The notes: a model not told the origin generated them from the sequence alone. Counted from the stretch's first letter, positions 1 to 8,894 are shown. The stretch is DNA of 13,939 nt from Ettlia oleoabundans (GCA_019693395.1 JAAMXP010001997.1:1-13939); one strand, 5' to 3'. Program-made: numbers and translations.

Positions 1-92
1 ATCTGTAGCAGCGCATGAAAGTGCCACCCCCATACCCCACCCCTGCTGGCCGCTGCTCAAACCCTGCGTTGCGATGGATACAACCCACACCC

Positions 93-247
93 CAACCCTG
101 CTGGTGACAGCTCAACCCTGGGGGATTGTGAAGAATGCATGCATACCCCAACGCTGCTCTGCTGCTCATCCCCAGAAGTATGATGGAGGTATCTGCCTCC
201 TCAAACATCATCTCCACACGTCAACCCTGCTGGTGACAGCTCAACCC
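93..247. repeat. Higher-order repeats with a decayed LOG exon 3 fragment
   Basis: The 26-base string at 93-118 recurs exactly at 222-247, 129 bases away. Between them, 195-212 is an exact 18-base copy of 397-414 in LOG exon 3. On the minus strand the surrounding bases would read MMFEEAD before diverging. A second partial copy of the exon end lies at about 113-150. All of this falls in LOG intron 3, so it is non-coding debris of exon duplication rather than another gene. Confidence 0.8.
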
Positions 248-336
248 CCGGTATTGTGATCTCAAACCCGGTACTGTGATCTCACCCCCCATACTGGATT
301 TCACGCCCCGGTACTGTGATCTCACCCCCGGTACTG
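237..336. repeat. Five 20-bp tandem repeats copying a splice donor
   Basis: Five copies with exact 20-base period lie at 237-256, 257-276, 277-296, 297-316 and 317-336, with a decayed sixth copy at about 337-357. On the minus strand each resembles the end of LOG exon 3 plus its donor (CAATTCCGGGGGGTGAGATCA-like). The array lies inside LOG intron 3. Copies 317-336 and 277-296 keep an intact GTGAGA; 297-316 has GTGAAA; 257-276 has lost the GT. Confidence 0.9.
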
Positions 337-370
337 TGGCCTCATATCCAAATTCTGTAATTGATCTCAC

Positions 371-1690
371 CCCCCGGAATTGTGATGAATGCATCCGCCT
401 CCTCAAACATCATCGCCTTGCGCTCGTGCATGGAGCCCACCACGCGGATCTCCCCCACGGTGGTGCCAGAAATCTGCAGCGGCCAGATGGAGAAGTGGGG
501 CAGTGCTGGGGCATACGTGGGCAGGTACTGACTTGGTGGGGCGTAGCGGGGTGGGTAAAAGGTTGTTTACCTGACGAGACGGCAGCACAGCTGGAGGCGG
601 GACGGGCAGCTAGGCAGTACAGCTGGCTGGCAAACAGGCAGTACAGCATAATGGAGGTGTCTGGCCCACGGGGGAAGGCAGGTGAATTGAAACAATTGCT
701 ACTAACTGGATGGTTGCTTGGTATATCGTGTGTGTTACGAGGCAGGCAGCAAAGCGGGCAGGGAGGGAGGCGGGGTGGCAGGGTGGGCGGCACAGTCGGA
801 AGGGGAACGGTGCGCTGGCACATGGGTAGCAATTTGCACCAGCGATTGGCTGCGGGCAGCGGGTGGCAGCGGCTGTTGGAATGCATACAGGAATGTGCAG
901 CTGCTGCATAATATCGTCAGGTGTCAGGTGCCAAACTCAGGTGCCCCATATTACTACCGCAGGGTCTCTCAGCGGCTTCTGGGAGCGTTATGGGAAAAAG
1001 CAACTCGTGCGGCCACAGGAACGATTGAAGCATCGGCTCGCCCGTTCCCATAAAGGAGGCAACTCAGCAGGATCTCGCCTGCCTTACAGGAAAACAGAAC
1101 TGAGCAGCCCCTCACTTCCCTGAAAGGAAGCACCAAGCAGCCCCTCACCTCTCTAGGCTCCAAGGCTGCTGGTATGACGCCTATGACTTGGTCAGGACCC
1201 AACCTACTGCCTACCGCCTCCGCAACAGCACCCATCAGCCCAACGTTGCCGCCCCTGCAAGCACCCCGCCCACGTGCCCGCTCATTCACCAATGTTGAGG
1301 CTGTTGCCTGAGTTATGAAAGCTTCTAGCATATAGTAGACGACAGTGCCGCTAGAGCGGTCAGTGGTGAGCACTACACTGACAAAGCGCAGCATATGGCA
1401 AGGACAGCGGGAATGCAGGCTATCAAACAGTGAAGGTAGCGGCGGCGGCAGGGGCAGCGGCGGCCAGCGGCGCACCCATACACCAGGCCTATGCCCCGCC
1501 GGGCCATCTCCTCCCCTAGCTGCTTCGCTGCCGCTATATACTCGGGGGAGTTGCCGCTGCTGGCTCCGCAGAACACCGCTATTTTCCTGAACTGTCGAGC
1601 GGGCGCGGGCTGCGATGGTGCGTCCCCCATGGCGGCAATAACGCGGCGGCTGGACCTGGCAGGGATGCAGCAGTGACCAAACGATCGCAT
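371..1690 (-). CDS. LOG: LOG-family cytokinin riboside 5'-monophosphate phosphoribohydrolase, 3' end off window
   Basis: Seen: three minus-strand exons join in phase. Exon 1 is 1476-1690 (or from the second ATG at 1630) and carries [18 protein letters not shown] and GIGLVYG. Exon 2 is 1149-1254, beginning GGNVGLMG and ending [11 protein letters not shown]. Exon 3 is 371-473, beginning [10 protein letters not shown], with MHERKA, EEADAFI and IPG. The first junction restores [11 protein letters not shown] and the second restores [12 protein letters not shown]. Known family: LOG enzymes release active cytokinin base from the riboside monophosphate, with a Rossmann-like fold and a PGGYGTxxE signature. 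Only the PGG part is visible; the second Gly codon is split by the intron at 370, and YGT onward lies beyond the left edge. The first 20 residues ([16 protein letters not shown]...) are Arg/Ser-rich and could be an organelle-targeting peptide, which is inference. Donors are GTGCGC, GTGAGG and GTGAGA. About 120 residues are visible if translation starts at 1630. Confidence 0.88.
1103..1148. repeat. Duplicated splice donor of LOG exon 2 (33-bp offset)
   Basis: AGCAGCCCCTCAC occurs at 1103-1115 and 1136-1148. On the minus strand both read as GTGAGGGGCTGCT: one is the donor directly after LOG exon 2, the other a copy 33 bases further into the intron. Both are preceded by GA(G/A), so both are usable-looking donors. 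The 33 bases contain no stop in the LOG frame. Confidence 0.8.
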
Positions 1691-2012
1691 GGGACTGCTG
1701 CATGCACGCGGCGTTCAACTGCTTAGGGCGGGCGGCGCTCCCAAAGCAGGCACGGCAGGCAAACTTCAGAGGCAGCAGAAGTGTGAGACTTGCAACACTG
1801 TGGTTCATACTAGCCATCAAAACAGGTCCAATTGAGATGGATTTACCGTGCAACATGTCCATGCCAGCCACCAGGTTGGCACAGGGTAACAGCATGCAGA
1901 CAAAGTGACAAGTTGCATGGCGCCGACCGACAGTTCACGACAGCAAGTGGCGATGCCAACAGCGGGCTGCACCCAACCGGAAGGTAGCCAAGTGCGTGCA
2001 CTAAAGTGCACC
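1691..2012. other. Spacer between LOG and the membrane-protein gene
   Basis: This 322-base spacer lies between the stop of the upstream minus-strand gene and the first LOG ATG. It must hold the 3' UTR of the former and the promoter and 5' UTR of LOG. I see no TATA box and no TGTAA signal on the minus strand, and no convincing coding frame. Confidence 0.5.
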
Positions 2013-3734
2013 TTAATCAAGCTGAAGTACGTGAGACGCAAGCTGCTGTGGGCTGTACCATATGTCGCACAGCTGCCAGCAGCTGAACAGCGCCAGCAGC
2101 AGGGTGGCAGCAAACGGCGGCGCTCCCTCGCCGCCTCCCAGTACTGCTCCCAGGTAGCGGTACAGCCCAGCATGCACACCACGCTCAGGAGGCAAGCCCG
2201 CTGCCGCCCTCTGCCGCTGTTGTTCCTCAAAGAGCTTCGCAGCATGGCGGGCTTCCACTAAAACCGGCAGCAGCAGCCCAAAGCTGAGCTGCAACCAAGT
2301 GACCGCCGCAGTGCACTCCGCTGCTGCAGTATCTGCCCCACCGCCTGCCCACGTCTCCGCCCAGCCGTCCCCAAAGAAGATCGCCTGCGGCAAGGATCCC
2401 ACCCACTCTAGCATGCCGTGCAGGTGGTGCATTCTGTGCTGGTAGCTGGGATGGCCTTCCATCAGCGCTCGGCAGGCTGGTGCCGTGCTGGGCAAGGCAG
2501 AAGACACCAGACCCAGCTGCGCCAATGCGCTCAGACTGCAAGAAAGGAATGGGCATGGGCACCTGGTTGGGGTAGGCGTGCAGGCGCTTGAAAGGGGAAT
2601 CAGCATTGGCAGTAGACACTTCTGGCACTTGTAGCATTCCCACATTAGTAATGATTTAGTGATAATAAACCAATGGCTGCGCCTCTTGTTTGACCACATC
2701 AGCAGACTGCATACAACTGGTCCAGTTGCGGCACCTAGGCAGGCCATGCGGGCGACATTGCTGACACACCCCAAGACGTTCTGCCAGAGACTGGCAAGCA
2801 CAAGGCATACTCTTTCACACAATCACACATTAAGGCAAGCACAACACAACCTGGCACGCACCCCAGCGAGGCCACCCGCAGGTGCACCGCATTCATTGCC
2901 AACGGTACCGCTGCGCTGCCAAACAACAGGTAGGCCAGCAGGCGCAAATCGGTCCAAAGCCCAGCACCTATGCTGCTGCCGCTGCCGCTGCTGCCGCCGA
3001 TGCCGACGCTGGTGCTGTTGCTAACGTTTGCAGATCCTGCATCAGCGCTGTCCTGCAGCAGTCGCCACACCAGGGGATCACCCAGTCCAAGGCCAAAGCC
3101 GGTGAGGCGCAGTGCTGCTGTGAGGGGCTCCCACCATAGCGGCGAGCTGCAGCGGGCGGCACGTGGTTGGCCAAGGCGGCACAACTGCCACCACAGTCTC
3201 CAGGCGTAGGCCGCATAGGTGCATGCCTGCCAGACCCAAGCAGCTGCTGACATGTAGTGGCGGCAGCGCCAGGCAAACCATAGGTGCAAAGTCTGCGAGT
3301 GCAAGGGGCCAACCCCGTAACAGCGAGACAACAACCCTAGGTTGGAGTTTGTTCCGTCATCGATTCGTGGCTGCTTCGATGGGCCGCATGCCCAGGAAAG
3401 AACATACCACAGACATCTCCAGTCAACACATGTGGTCTCTGAATACTGGCAGTGTGTTCAGTTATAGCTTGGCACCCCAAGGACAGCACAGCGCTGGCTA
3501 GGTGGCCGAGAACCGCCGCCGCCGCCAACAACGACGCCCGGTGGCTTTTGCTAAAGGGCGACCCTTGGAGACGAGACGAGAACCCATCCATCTCACCAAG
3601 GCGAAGACGTCTGGCGCGATCTTTTCCATTTGAGTGTGATTTCTCTTGGCATGAAGGCCGTAGGAGGGGTCCAACGCTGGGCAGCCGTAGCGGGACGGGT
3701 CGCCCCGAACGGACTGCCTGCCGCTGACGCTCAT
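2013..3734 (-). CDS. Uncharacterised multi-pass membrane protein, three exons
   Basis: Not recognised. Model: exon 1 3597-3734 (ATG at 3734, starts MSVSGRQSVRG, ends PDVFAL before GTGAGA), exon 2 2862-3292 (acceptor CTCGCAG, starts TLHLWFAWRC), exon 3 2013-2535 (acceptor TTCTTGCAG, stop TAA at 2013). Phases agree at both junctions (0, then 2), giving about 363 residues. Hydrophobic, Trp-rich segments fit membrane helices: AAAWVWQACTYAAYAW, LTAALRLTGFGLGLG, LRLLAYLLFGSAAVPLAMN, LSALAQLGLVSSAL, TWLQLSFGLLLPVLV and ATLLLALFSCWQLCDIW. A Ser/Gly-rich low-complexity loop lies mid exon 2. Exon 3 has a soluble stretch rich in His, Trp and Glu. The joins of exons 2 and 3 are firm. Exon 1 is weaker, supported by ATG, open frame, donor and matching phase. 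No catalytic motif is apparent. It lies upstream of LOG on the same strand. Confidence 0.62.
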
Positions 3735-4015
3735 TCCGGGCGATCAGGGTTGTGCGATTTGTCTGTGATGGCAGTGAACAAGCCCTGCACCGCTGCAACG
3801 GCAGCTTCCCGTCACCTCCGTTGCCACAACTGGCAGGTGCAGCGTTATGCTTGCGGCGTGCACATTCTGACAGCAGCATGCACCCTGCCCTTTGCAGGCG
3901 CTTCAAGAGTGCCCACAGCCACCTACGGCTCGCGCAAAGTCATGCAGACAGGGAAACGCAGACTAAGCTTCAACACTTCCGATAACAGCGGTTGTGTTGC
4001 CTGCCGGCAGCAGCG

Positions 4016-4278
4016 GCTGAGGGCCAAGCCCTGCCGTCAGGCAGAGTATGTCAATGCGTCTGGCCTGAAGCGTCAAGCTTAGCTGTATGAAGTTTGAAGC
4101 CAATGAGTGGTTTAGGCGTGTTAAGCCTGGTTTTCTCAGGCTGAGCGGCCCCCGGCAAGCCCAACAGCACTTGCAACCTGCATAGCGGCGGCATGAGGAT
4201 TTCCCCCAGAGTGCTTGCCGTGGAGGGGCAGCAGGGAAAGAGCGCATTAGGAGCTCAGCTGAGGGCCAAGCCCTGCCG
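4016..4278. repeat. 21-bp direct repeat, 242 bp apart
   Basis: GCTGAGGGCCAAGCCCTGCCG occurs exactly at 4016-4036 and 4258-4278. The right copy falls inside the nested inverted-repeat structure at 4195-4309. Flanks are only weakly similar. Confidence 0.85.
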
Positions 4279-4309
4279 ACAGCAATGCCACGGTTAGAGG
4301 GAAATCCTC
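4195..4309. other. Nested inverted repeats, possible hairpin
   Basis: Three nested complementary pairs are visible: 4195-4205 with 4299-4309 (GAGGATTTCCC, 11 bp), 4218-4223 with 4288-4293 (CCGTGG, 6 bp), and 4231-4236 with 4271-4276 (GCAGGG, 6 bp). A transcript could fold into an imperfect hairpin of about 115 nt. It could be a small non-coding RNA, a remnant of a short inverted-repeat element, or chance. Confidence 0.3.
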
Positions 4310-4419
4310 GTCCAAGGTTAGGAAGGGGCGGCAGCTGGCGCCAGCATCACAGCACGTCGCCAGCCTGTCGCCGCAACTGCCCCATGTCGCGTCATGGGGT
4401 CGTCACCCAGTTTCCCGTT

Positions 4420-5630
4420 GCGACCTGCAACGCAAATTTTCATGACCCTGGGTGCGCATCCTCGCGGCAATCTCGCTCTGCCGGCCAAGCGCCCATCCCG
4501 CCCCTGCACCTGCCGCCCTTCCGCGTTTACCTACCTTGCTGGGTTGGGCAGCAGGTTCTGGCGCTCTTGTGCCGTCGCTTGCGAGGCCCAGTGATGCATC
4601 TGACAACCGTAACCAGCCACCTACTGTGTTGGCTCGTTTGGTGGTTTGGAACAGAATGCACTCCCGACTCCCCACAGCTGTTTCCGGCCGGCCACCACTG
4701 TCCACTTCTCCCTCCTTTTATGCAGAGGCTGCACCCGGCGTCTCCCAGGAGGAAACACGTCAGAAGTTCCCACCCACCTGGAACAGCCTTATGGCCTTTG
4801 GAAATTGCGTATGCAGCCGACACCGTCTGACTTGCTGCAGCGTATACCGTGCCGCGTGCAGCAGCCATGGGTGCTGGTTACTGCGGGCGATAGCATGCAC
4901 GCATATGCAAGCTGCCACAACTTGAAGCCTTGGATGCTCGCCGCAATGCGCAGCTTAAAATGCCCTAGCAGTAGCATTGTAGCGCAAGCAGGTGGGTGCT
5001 GCCAATCCACACCCGCTTGACTGTCTGGCGCTGTGGTTGTTTTGTCTTTAGCCTCCATTTTGTGGCGTCCTTGCCCCACCATACACCCCTGAGGGGAAAA
5101 AATATGATCGATTGCTCCATACTGGGTAGTTGCCTGCCTGTCTGCCTTCATCCTCCCCGCAGCATCTGTGCTTTGTTGATTGCTGCTGCCTGCCTAATCT
5201 CCGCTAGTTGCACTCTGCCGGCTTGCTACTCTCCCGCCTGACATACACCCCACGGCCTGTCGCCCTGTTATGCCATTGCATTTTGCCAGCGTGCATATTG
5301 CTATAACAGGCATAAGGCATGCCGATTGAATCCCTAGCCTGCCATCAGGAGGCAACTCCCAACCCCCCAGCTTGGAATCAATGCGCACCATCTGCCGCGC
5401 AGCGGAAACGGCCAGCACGGAAGCGGCTGTGATGGCTGAGGCACGGGTTTAGGTAGGGAATTGTTGGTAGCTCACAGCGAGTCATGTGGGAGCTCAGGGC
5501 TATCAGGGTGGGCGGGGCTTATGGGGTGCAGCTGGCGGGAGAGGTAGCTCCGTCGGGTGACTCAGTCAGGCAGGCTCATGCAAGCCCTAGGCTAGGTACC
5601 TATGGCTTGAAGGGGGATAGATAGCTGTCC
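4420..5630. other. Spacer upstream of gene A, partly homologous to the later spacers
   Basis: No gene is supported here. Several blocks match the spacer before gene B: GTTGCGACCTGC near 4420 against TTGCGACCTGC near 7838; CCCATGGGTGCT near 4865 against about 8064; and CGCAAGCAGGTGGGTGCT at 4983-5000, exactly repeated at 8224-8241. The order is conserved, so the spacer was duplicated with the gene. Frames of up to 180 codons here are not conserved between copies. Confidence 0.55.
5264..5310. repeat. Short inverted repeat (8-bp stem)
   Basis: CCTGTTAT at 5264-5271 pairs with ATAACAGG at 5303-5310 around a 31-base AT-richer loop. It stands out against GC-rich surroundings, but a stem this short can arise by chance. 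Confidence 0.3.
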
Positions 5631-5775
5631 ACAGGCAGGACAGGCAGCCCCTGGCAGCAGGAAAGGCAGCTTAACGACGGCGGGACAGGCAGCTTCCTGA
5701 CAGCGGGACAGCTCCCTAGGCGGGACATCTGGCTGCTGTCAGGCTGGACACACAACTCCTCTCAGCCAGGCAGAG
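5630..5775. repeat. Degenerate GGCGGGACAGGCAGCTTC repeat cluster before gene A
   Basis: Several imperfect copies of a motif around GCGGGACAGGCAGCTTCCTG follow one another, with spacing of roughly 20-30 bases, ending in CAGCCAGGCAGAG. The same motif clusters about 200 bases upstream of the promoters of genes B and C, and weaker copies lie in LOG intron 2 near 595-650. Confidence 0.7.
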
Positions 5776-5883
5776 GTGGGAGGGCCATGTGGTGGTTCAC
5801 TGGCTTACAGGGAGCAGTTGCATGTGGAGTGTTGTGGCTCGTGAAGGTTTGCAGATTTGCCCGTCTCGTGCTGCAGCACTGGG

Positions 5884-5921
5884 GAGGTGTGCTGCGCACG
5901 CTATGCTATCTGCCTTTATAG
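5884..5921 (+). promoter_or_regulatory. Core promoter of gene A: GTGC/GCAC palindrome and TATA box
   Basis: GAGGTGTGCTGCGCACGCTA contains the palindrome GTGCTGCGCAC at 5889-5899. It is followed by CTTTATAGCC, with TATA at 5917-5920. The same arrangement precedes genes B (palindrome 9118) and C (palindrome 12601), with 28-30 bases from palindrome start to the TATA-like box. Conservation between copies is the main evidence; the exact transcription start is not visible. Confidence 0.65.
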
Positions 5922-5984
5922 CCCGCTGTTGCACCTTTCCCCTCACTTGTTCGCCCGTGGTTTGATCTCCGCAAGTCTCCAGAG

Positions 5985-6161
5985 GTAAGTGGAGCAGCTT
6001 TGACACCTTAGTCAGTCATTGCCCTCTGTGGTTGCAGATATGAACGGGGACTGCTGTCCAAATAGACTGCTGCCTGTGCATACTCACTTCCTACAGAATG
6101 CTGCTCCCACAACTGTGCCTCCCACAACTGCGCCTCCCACAACTGCGCTCTTACCCTGCAG
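5985..6161 (+). other. 5' leader intron of gene A
   Basis: The donor AGAG|GTAAGT at 5985 is near-perfect and aligns with donors in the leaders of B and C. The acceptor matching those of B and C ends at 6161 (CTTACCCTGCAG). An alternative acceptor, TTCCTACAG, ends at 6096, two bases before an in-frame ATG at 6098. Which one is used decides the N terminus of gene A. Confidence 0.6.
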
Positions 6162-7075
6162 AAACTGGCCTTGCCTGCAGTCCAGGCTGCACCAACGTGC
6201 GCTCTCTTCTCCTTATCGCCCTGGTGGCCGGGTGAGTGGCTGCCGATGATCCCTTTACTGATGGTGCCTTGGACCGGCGTCTATCCCCCCCCCGGGCTGC
6301 TTCCATTTCACAAGTTCTCTTCCTTGTTGTGTAAGGCGTTTTTTAAATCACCCGGTTTTATTTAGCCCTACTCACCCTGCACTCCCCCCTCTCCTTTGCG
6401 GAACCTTCCAGGCTTCTCGCAGCACCCGCTCTGTGCGCCAGCCCTGGTGAGAGCCACCAACCCCGCCTGTTGTTGCTGCCTGGTTGGCAGGCTGCCGCCC
6501 AGTGTCATGGCGATTATCTTTGGCCTGAGCTACCCGCAGGCCTGCATGCATGCGTGGTGCTGTCACTGGCCTGCTGCATCCAACGATCCGCAGCTCTCCC
6601 GATCTTGCTGGCTGCCGTGCTGTGTATGCTTTGACCAGTTGTCGACCCGTACATCTCAGCCCTCAGTCGTGTCATGCAGATGTTCCTTGCAGCTTTCCTT
6701 GCCATACATTGTGTCATGCAGATGTTCTCTCCATCAGCTGTTCCTTGCAAGTGTTCTCTGCAACATCCACTGCTTGCAGAGCAAGACGAAATCAATGGCG
6801 ACCACCCAAGTTCCCTGCGCACCCTGATGTCCAAGTACGCCGGCCCCCCCAAGCACGCCGGCCCGCCCATGCACGCCGGTCCTCCCAAGCACGCCGGCCC
6901 GCCCAAGCACGCCGGCCCGCCCATGCACTCCGGCCAGCCCATGCACGCCGGCCCGCCCAAGCACGCCGGCCCGCCCAAGCACGCCGGCCCGCCCAAGCAC
7001 GCCGGCCCGCCCAAGCACTCCGGCCCCTCCGAGCACTACTCCGGCCCCTCCAAGCACTACTCGAGCTACCCTTAG
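6098..7075 (+). CDS. Gene A: secreted proline-rich protein with AGPPKH/AGPPMH hexad repeats
   Basis: Three coding exons join in phase: (6098 or 6197)-6231, 6412-6446 and 6780-7075. From 6197 they give RSLLLIALVAG, LLAAPALCASP, EQDEINGDHPSSLRTLMSKY, then ten hexads and two longer SGPS(E/K)HY units ending in SSYP and TAG. The hydrophobic stretch with ALCA-SP fits a signal peptide, so the product is probably secreted into the wall or matrix. Exon positions, phases (2, then 1) and the leader match genes B and C. Oddity: the homologous start codon is GTG at 6197, not ATG. An upstream in-frame ATG at 6098 would add 33 residues with three LPQL(C/R) repeats. The length is about 121 or 154 residues. 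The repeats resemble hydroxyproline-rich glycoproteins only in composition; the function is unknown. A TGTAA lies at 7339-7343. Confidence 0.78.
6104..6148 (+). repeat. Three 15-bp repeats in the gene A leader
   Basis: CTCCCACAACTG(T/C)GC occurs three times in a row, encoding LPQLC, LPQLR, LPQLR in the frame of the ATG at 6098. It has no counterpart in the leaders of B or C, so it appears specific to gene A. Confidence 0.85.
6669..6727 (+). repeat. 42-bp tandem duplication in gene A intron 3
   Basis: GTGTCATGCAGATGTTC occurs at 6669-6685 and 6711-6727, just before the acceptor at 6779. The ATGCAG|AT core looks like the acceptors used in genes B (10121) and C (13699). Splicing there would be out of frame with the hexad exon, so I keep 6780 as the exon start. 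Confidence 0.6.
6839..7018 (+). repeat. Ten 18-bp coding repeats of gene A
   Basis: The unit GCCGGCCCGCCCAAGCAC encodes AGPPKH. There are ten units: six pure AGPPKH plus one with synonymous GGTCCT, two AGPPMH, and one SGQPMH. Near-identity at third positions suggests recent expansion or ongoing homogenisation rather than old protein-level constraint. Confidence 0.95.
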
Positions 7076-8894
7076 GTCATGAAGCAGCGAGCGGGGAGCT
7101 GCTTGCTTTAACGGCCCTGCCCCAGCTAATGGCCCAACCCAAAAAGCAGAACAGTTTTGCCAGCCAGCAGTGGAGATGCGGAACCCCCTGTGCACAGCAT
7201 CCGCAAACCTTTACCCTCAACAAACTAGTTGTCTGTTGAATCACACTGGCCAAAAACTTCTCCTTGTATTCAGCGCTAAGAAACATGCCCTGATCGAAGC
7301 ATGGGTGCAATTTGCCCTCTTTCTGAACACTTTGCACATGTAATCTGTCGATTTCGCATCGCATGTGTCCGGCGCAAGATTCATCTGTGGGTTTTGGGAA
7401 GTGACAACGGGAACCTCAATTCAGGCAGGCTGCCCCACATGTCTACACTTGTACAAGCAGTTGCCGTAGATACCGTTTGGGCGGTTCAGATGCGTTGCAT
7501 TCCTTGGTGTCGATAGCCTGAGGTGTGGGTGGTGGTGGTGGGAGGGTGGGTGGTGGGTGTGGGTGTGGTGGTGGTTGGTGGTGAGGGGGTTGCGTCCACA
7601 GGTCGGCACAGCAGCCCTCCCAAGCAGGACGCCATGCGCGCTGCCGCCCCTGCCAGAGCGCGCCAGCGTGTCACACAACAAAATGGTTGCTCACCGCTTC
7701 CATTGCATTCGCTTTTCTTGTCAATGGTGCGCTGCTAGTCTGCGTGTGCCCGCAACGTTGAAACACTCGTACGCACGGCAGCCTGGGCCGTCTCCCTATT
7801 TCGGCGGGCTGCTTGGCATGTGGGTCGGGCTTCCATTGCGACCTGCGTTAGCTTCGGTGCTCAGCGGCGTAGCGACCGTGGCATGCTCCCGCAGCACCCT
7901 CCCGCCCAGCAGCCGCAGCCCTTGCCTCGTCTTGCTGGGCAGCAGGGCCTGCCATGTTTTCCCATCATACCAGCAGTGCAGCACTGGATGGAATGCGACC
8001 GGCCCCGCCATGCTCACTGTGATTTTTCGTGCGGGTTGGAATACCTGCTGCACTTCCTTATGCCCATGGGTGCTAGCCACCTGCGGCAAACAGCGTTTGG
8101 CATGTGCTGGGTGCAGGAACAGCCAGCAACTTGCAATATGGACAACAAAGGTGCCTCAGTTGGTTGATCATTTGGCAAATGCAGTACGTTCTAGCCTTGC
8201 AGACTTCGTGACACTAGCTGCGACGCAAGCAGGTGGGTGCTTTGAATGAGCGTCTAGTTCACGTCCTGGCTATTAGTACTGGCTGTTTTGTCCGAACTGC
8301 GAGCTGCTGCGCACAGTGCATGCGCTGCTACGAATGCCATTTCCTGCCTGCCTCCTGCATGCGTGTACTTGTTGCCTCCTGGCCTGCCTGGCCTGCCTGG
8401 CCTGAAAAGATGTGCGCTACTGTTCCTCATGCTAGCCTGTCCTCCATTGCTTGCTGCTGTTCCGCCTGCAGCCATTCTGCTTGCTGCAGAGCGCATTCTG
8501 CCTTTCCTTGTTGTACCGACTCGTTGGCTCCACCGGACTTGCCACAGTAGGTAGCATGTTAGCGAGGTCAGGCTACGGCACAGCTGGCTGGAACAGAGCC
8601 GTAGGCAGGTGGGACATGCCTGCATGAGGACTTGATCCAGCAAATCTTCTGCAGGTTTCTGCCCTGCCATGTAGTGCCGTGCTCTATCACTCGCACTGTC
8701 AGACTGTCTTGGAGATCACCGGCGATAATGTAGCAAGGCAGTACACCTGTCCATGCCAGTACACCTAATCATGCCCGGTCATGCAGGCTGTGCAGCTTGT
8801 GAGAGCAGACGGGCAAGTGCCTCTCCTAACAGGCTGCACAGGCACCTGAGGGTTGGGTAAATCGTATGGGAGGTGGACATGCGGCTTCTGGTGG
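7076..8894. other. 3' flank of gene A and spacer to gene B
   Basis: The first 270 bases are probably the gene A 3' UTR, with TGTAA at 7339-7343. The rest has no supported gene. A 230-codon open frame at 7557-8249 begins in GTG-rich simple sequence, has no ATG before 7685 and is not conserved in the other spacers. Blocks matching the preceding spacer lie at about 7838, 8064 and 8224-8241. A short GGCCTGCCT tandem sits at 8381-8404. Confidence 0.5.
7521..7590 (+). repeat. G-rich GGTG simple repeat with a G-quadruplex motif
   Basis: The stretch is nearly all G and T on the plus strand. GGGAGGGTGGGTGGTGGG at 7540-7557 fits the four-run G3+N1-7 pattern for an intramolecular G-quadruplex. It lies about 465 bases past the gene A stop. 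Confidence 0.7.

Larger units (their letters stand above)
3735..4420. other. Intergenic region between the minus-strand pair and the plus-strand array
   Basis: This stretch separates the divergent groups and should hold the membrane-protein promoter. Open frames of up to about 150 codons occur on both strands but show no domain, no consistent splice structure and no hydrophobic or repeat pattern. I treat them as chance frames in GC-rich DNA. The only structure seen is a 21-base direct repeat and a nested inverted repeat, listed separately. Confidence 0.45.

Noticed and set aside
93..416. CRISPR array
   Set aside because: The repeats are direct and adjacent with no unique spacers, and they derive from a LOG exon-donor junction.
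969..1895. Single 308-codon minus-strand frame through LOG exon 2
   Set aside because: Only 1149-1254 resembles LOG; the rest is intron read-through and exon 1 is in a different frame. The spliced model restores the LOG motifs exactly.
4285..4830. 181-codon plus-strand open frame with an ATG
   Set aside because: Composition is that of chance GC-rich translation (Pro, Arg, His, Cys scattered). It overlaps the duplicated spacer, and the matching region near 7800-8240 does not preserve it.
6680..6779. Earlier acceptors (TCATGCAG|AT) for the last exon of gene A
   Set aside because: They resemble the acceptors of B and C but put the hexad repeats out of frame; only 6780 gives the phase that matches the other genes.
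7557..8249. 230-codon plus-strand open frame in the spacer after gene A
   Set aside because: It begins in GT simple sequence with no ATG until 7685, has no domain-like features, and the homologous parts of the other spacers do not keep the frame.
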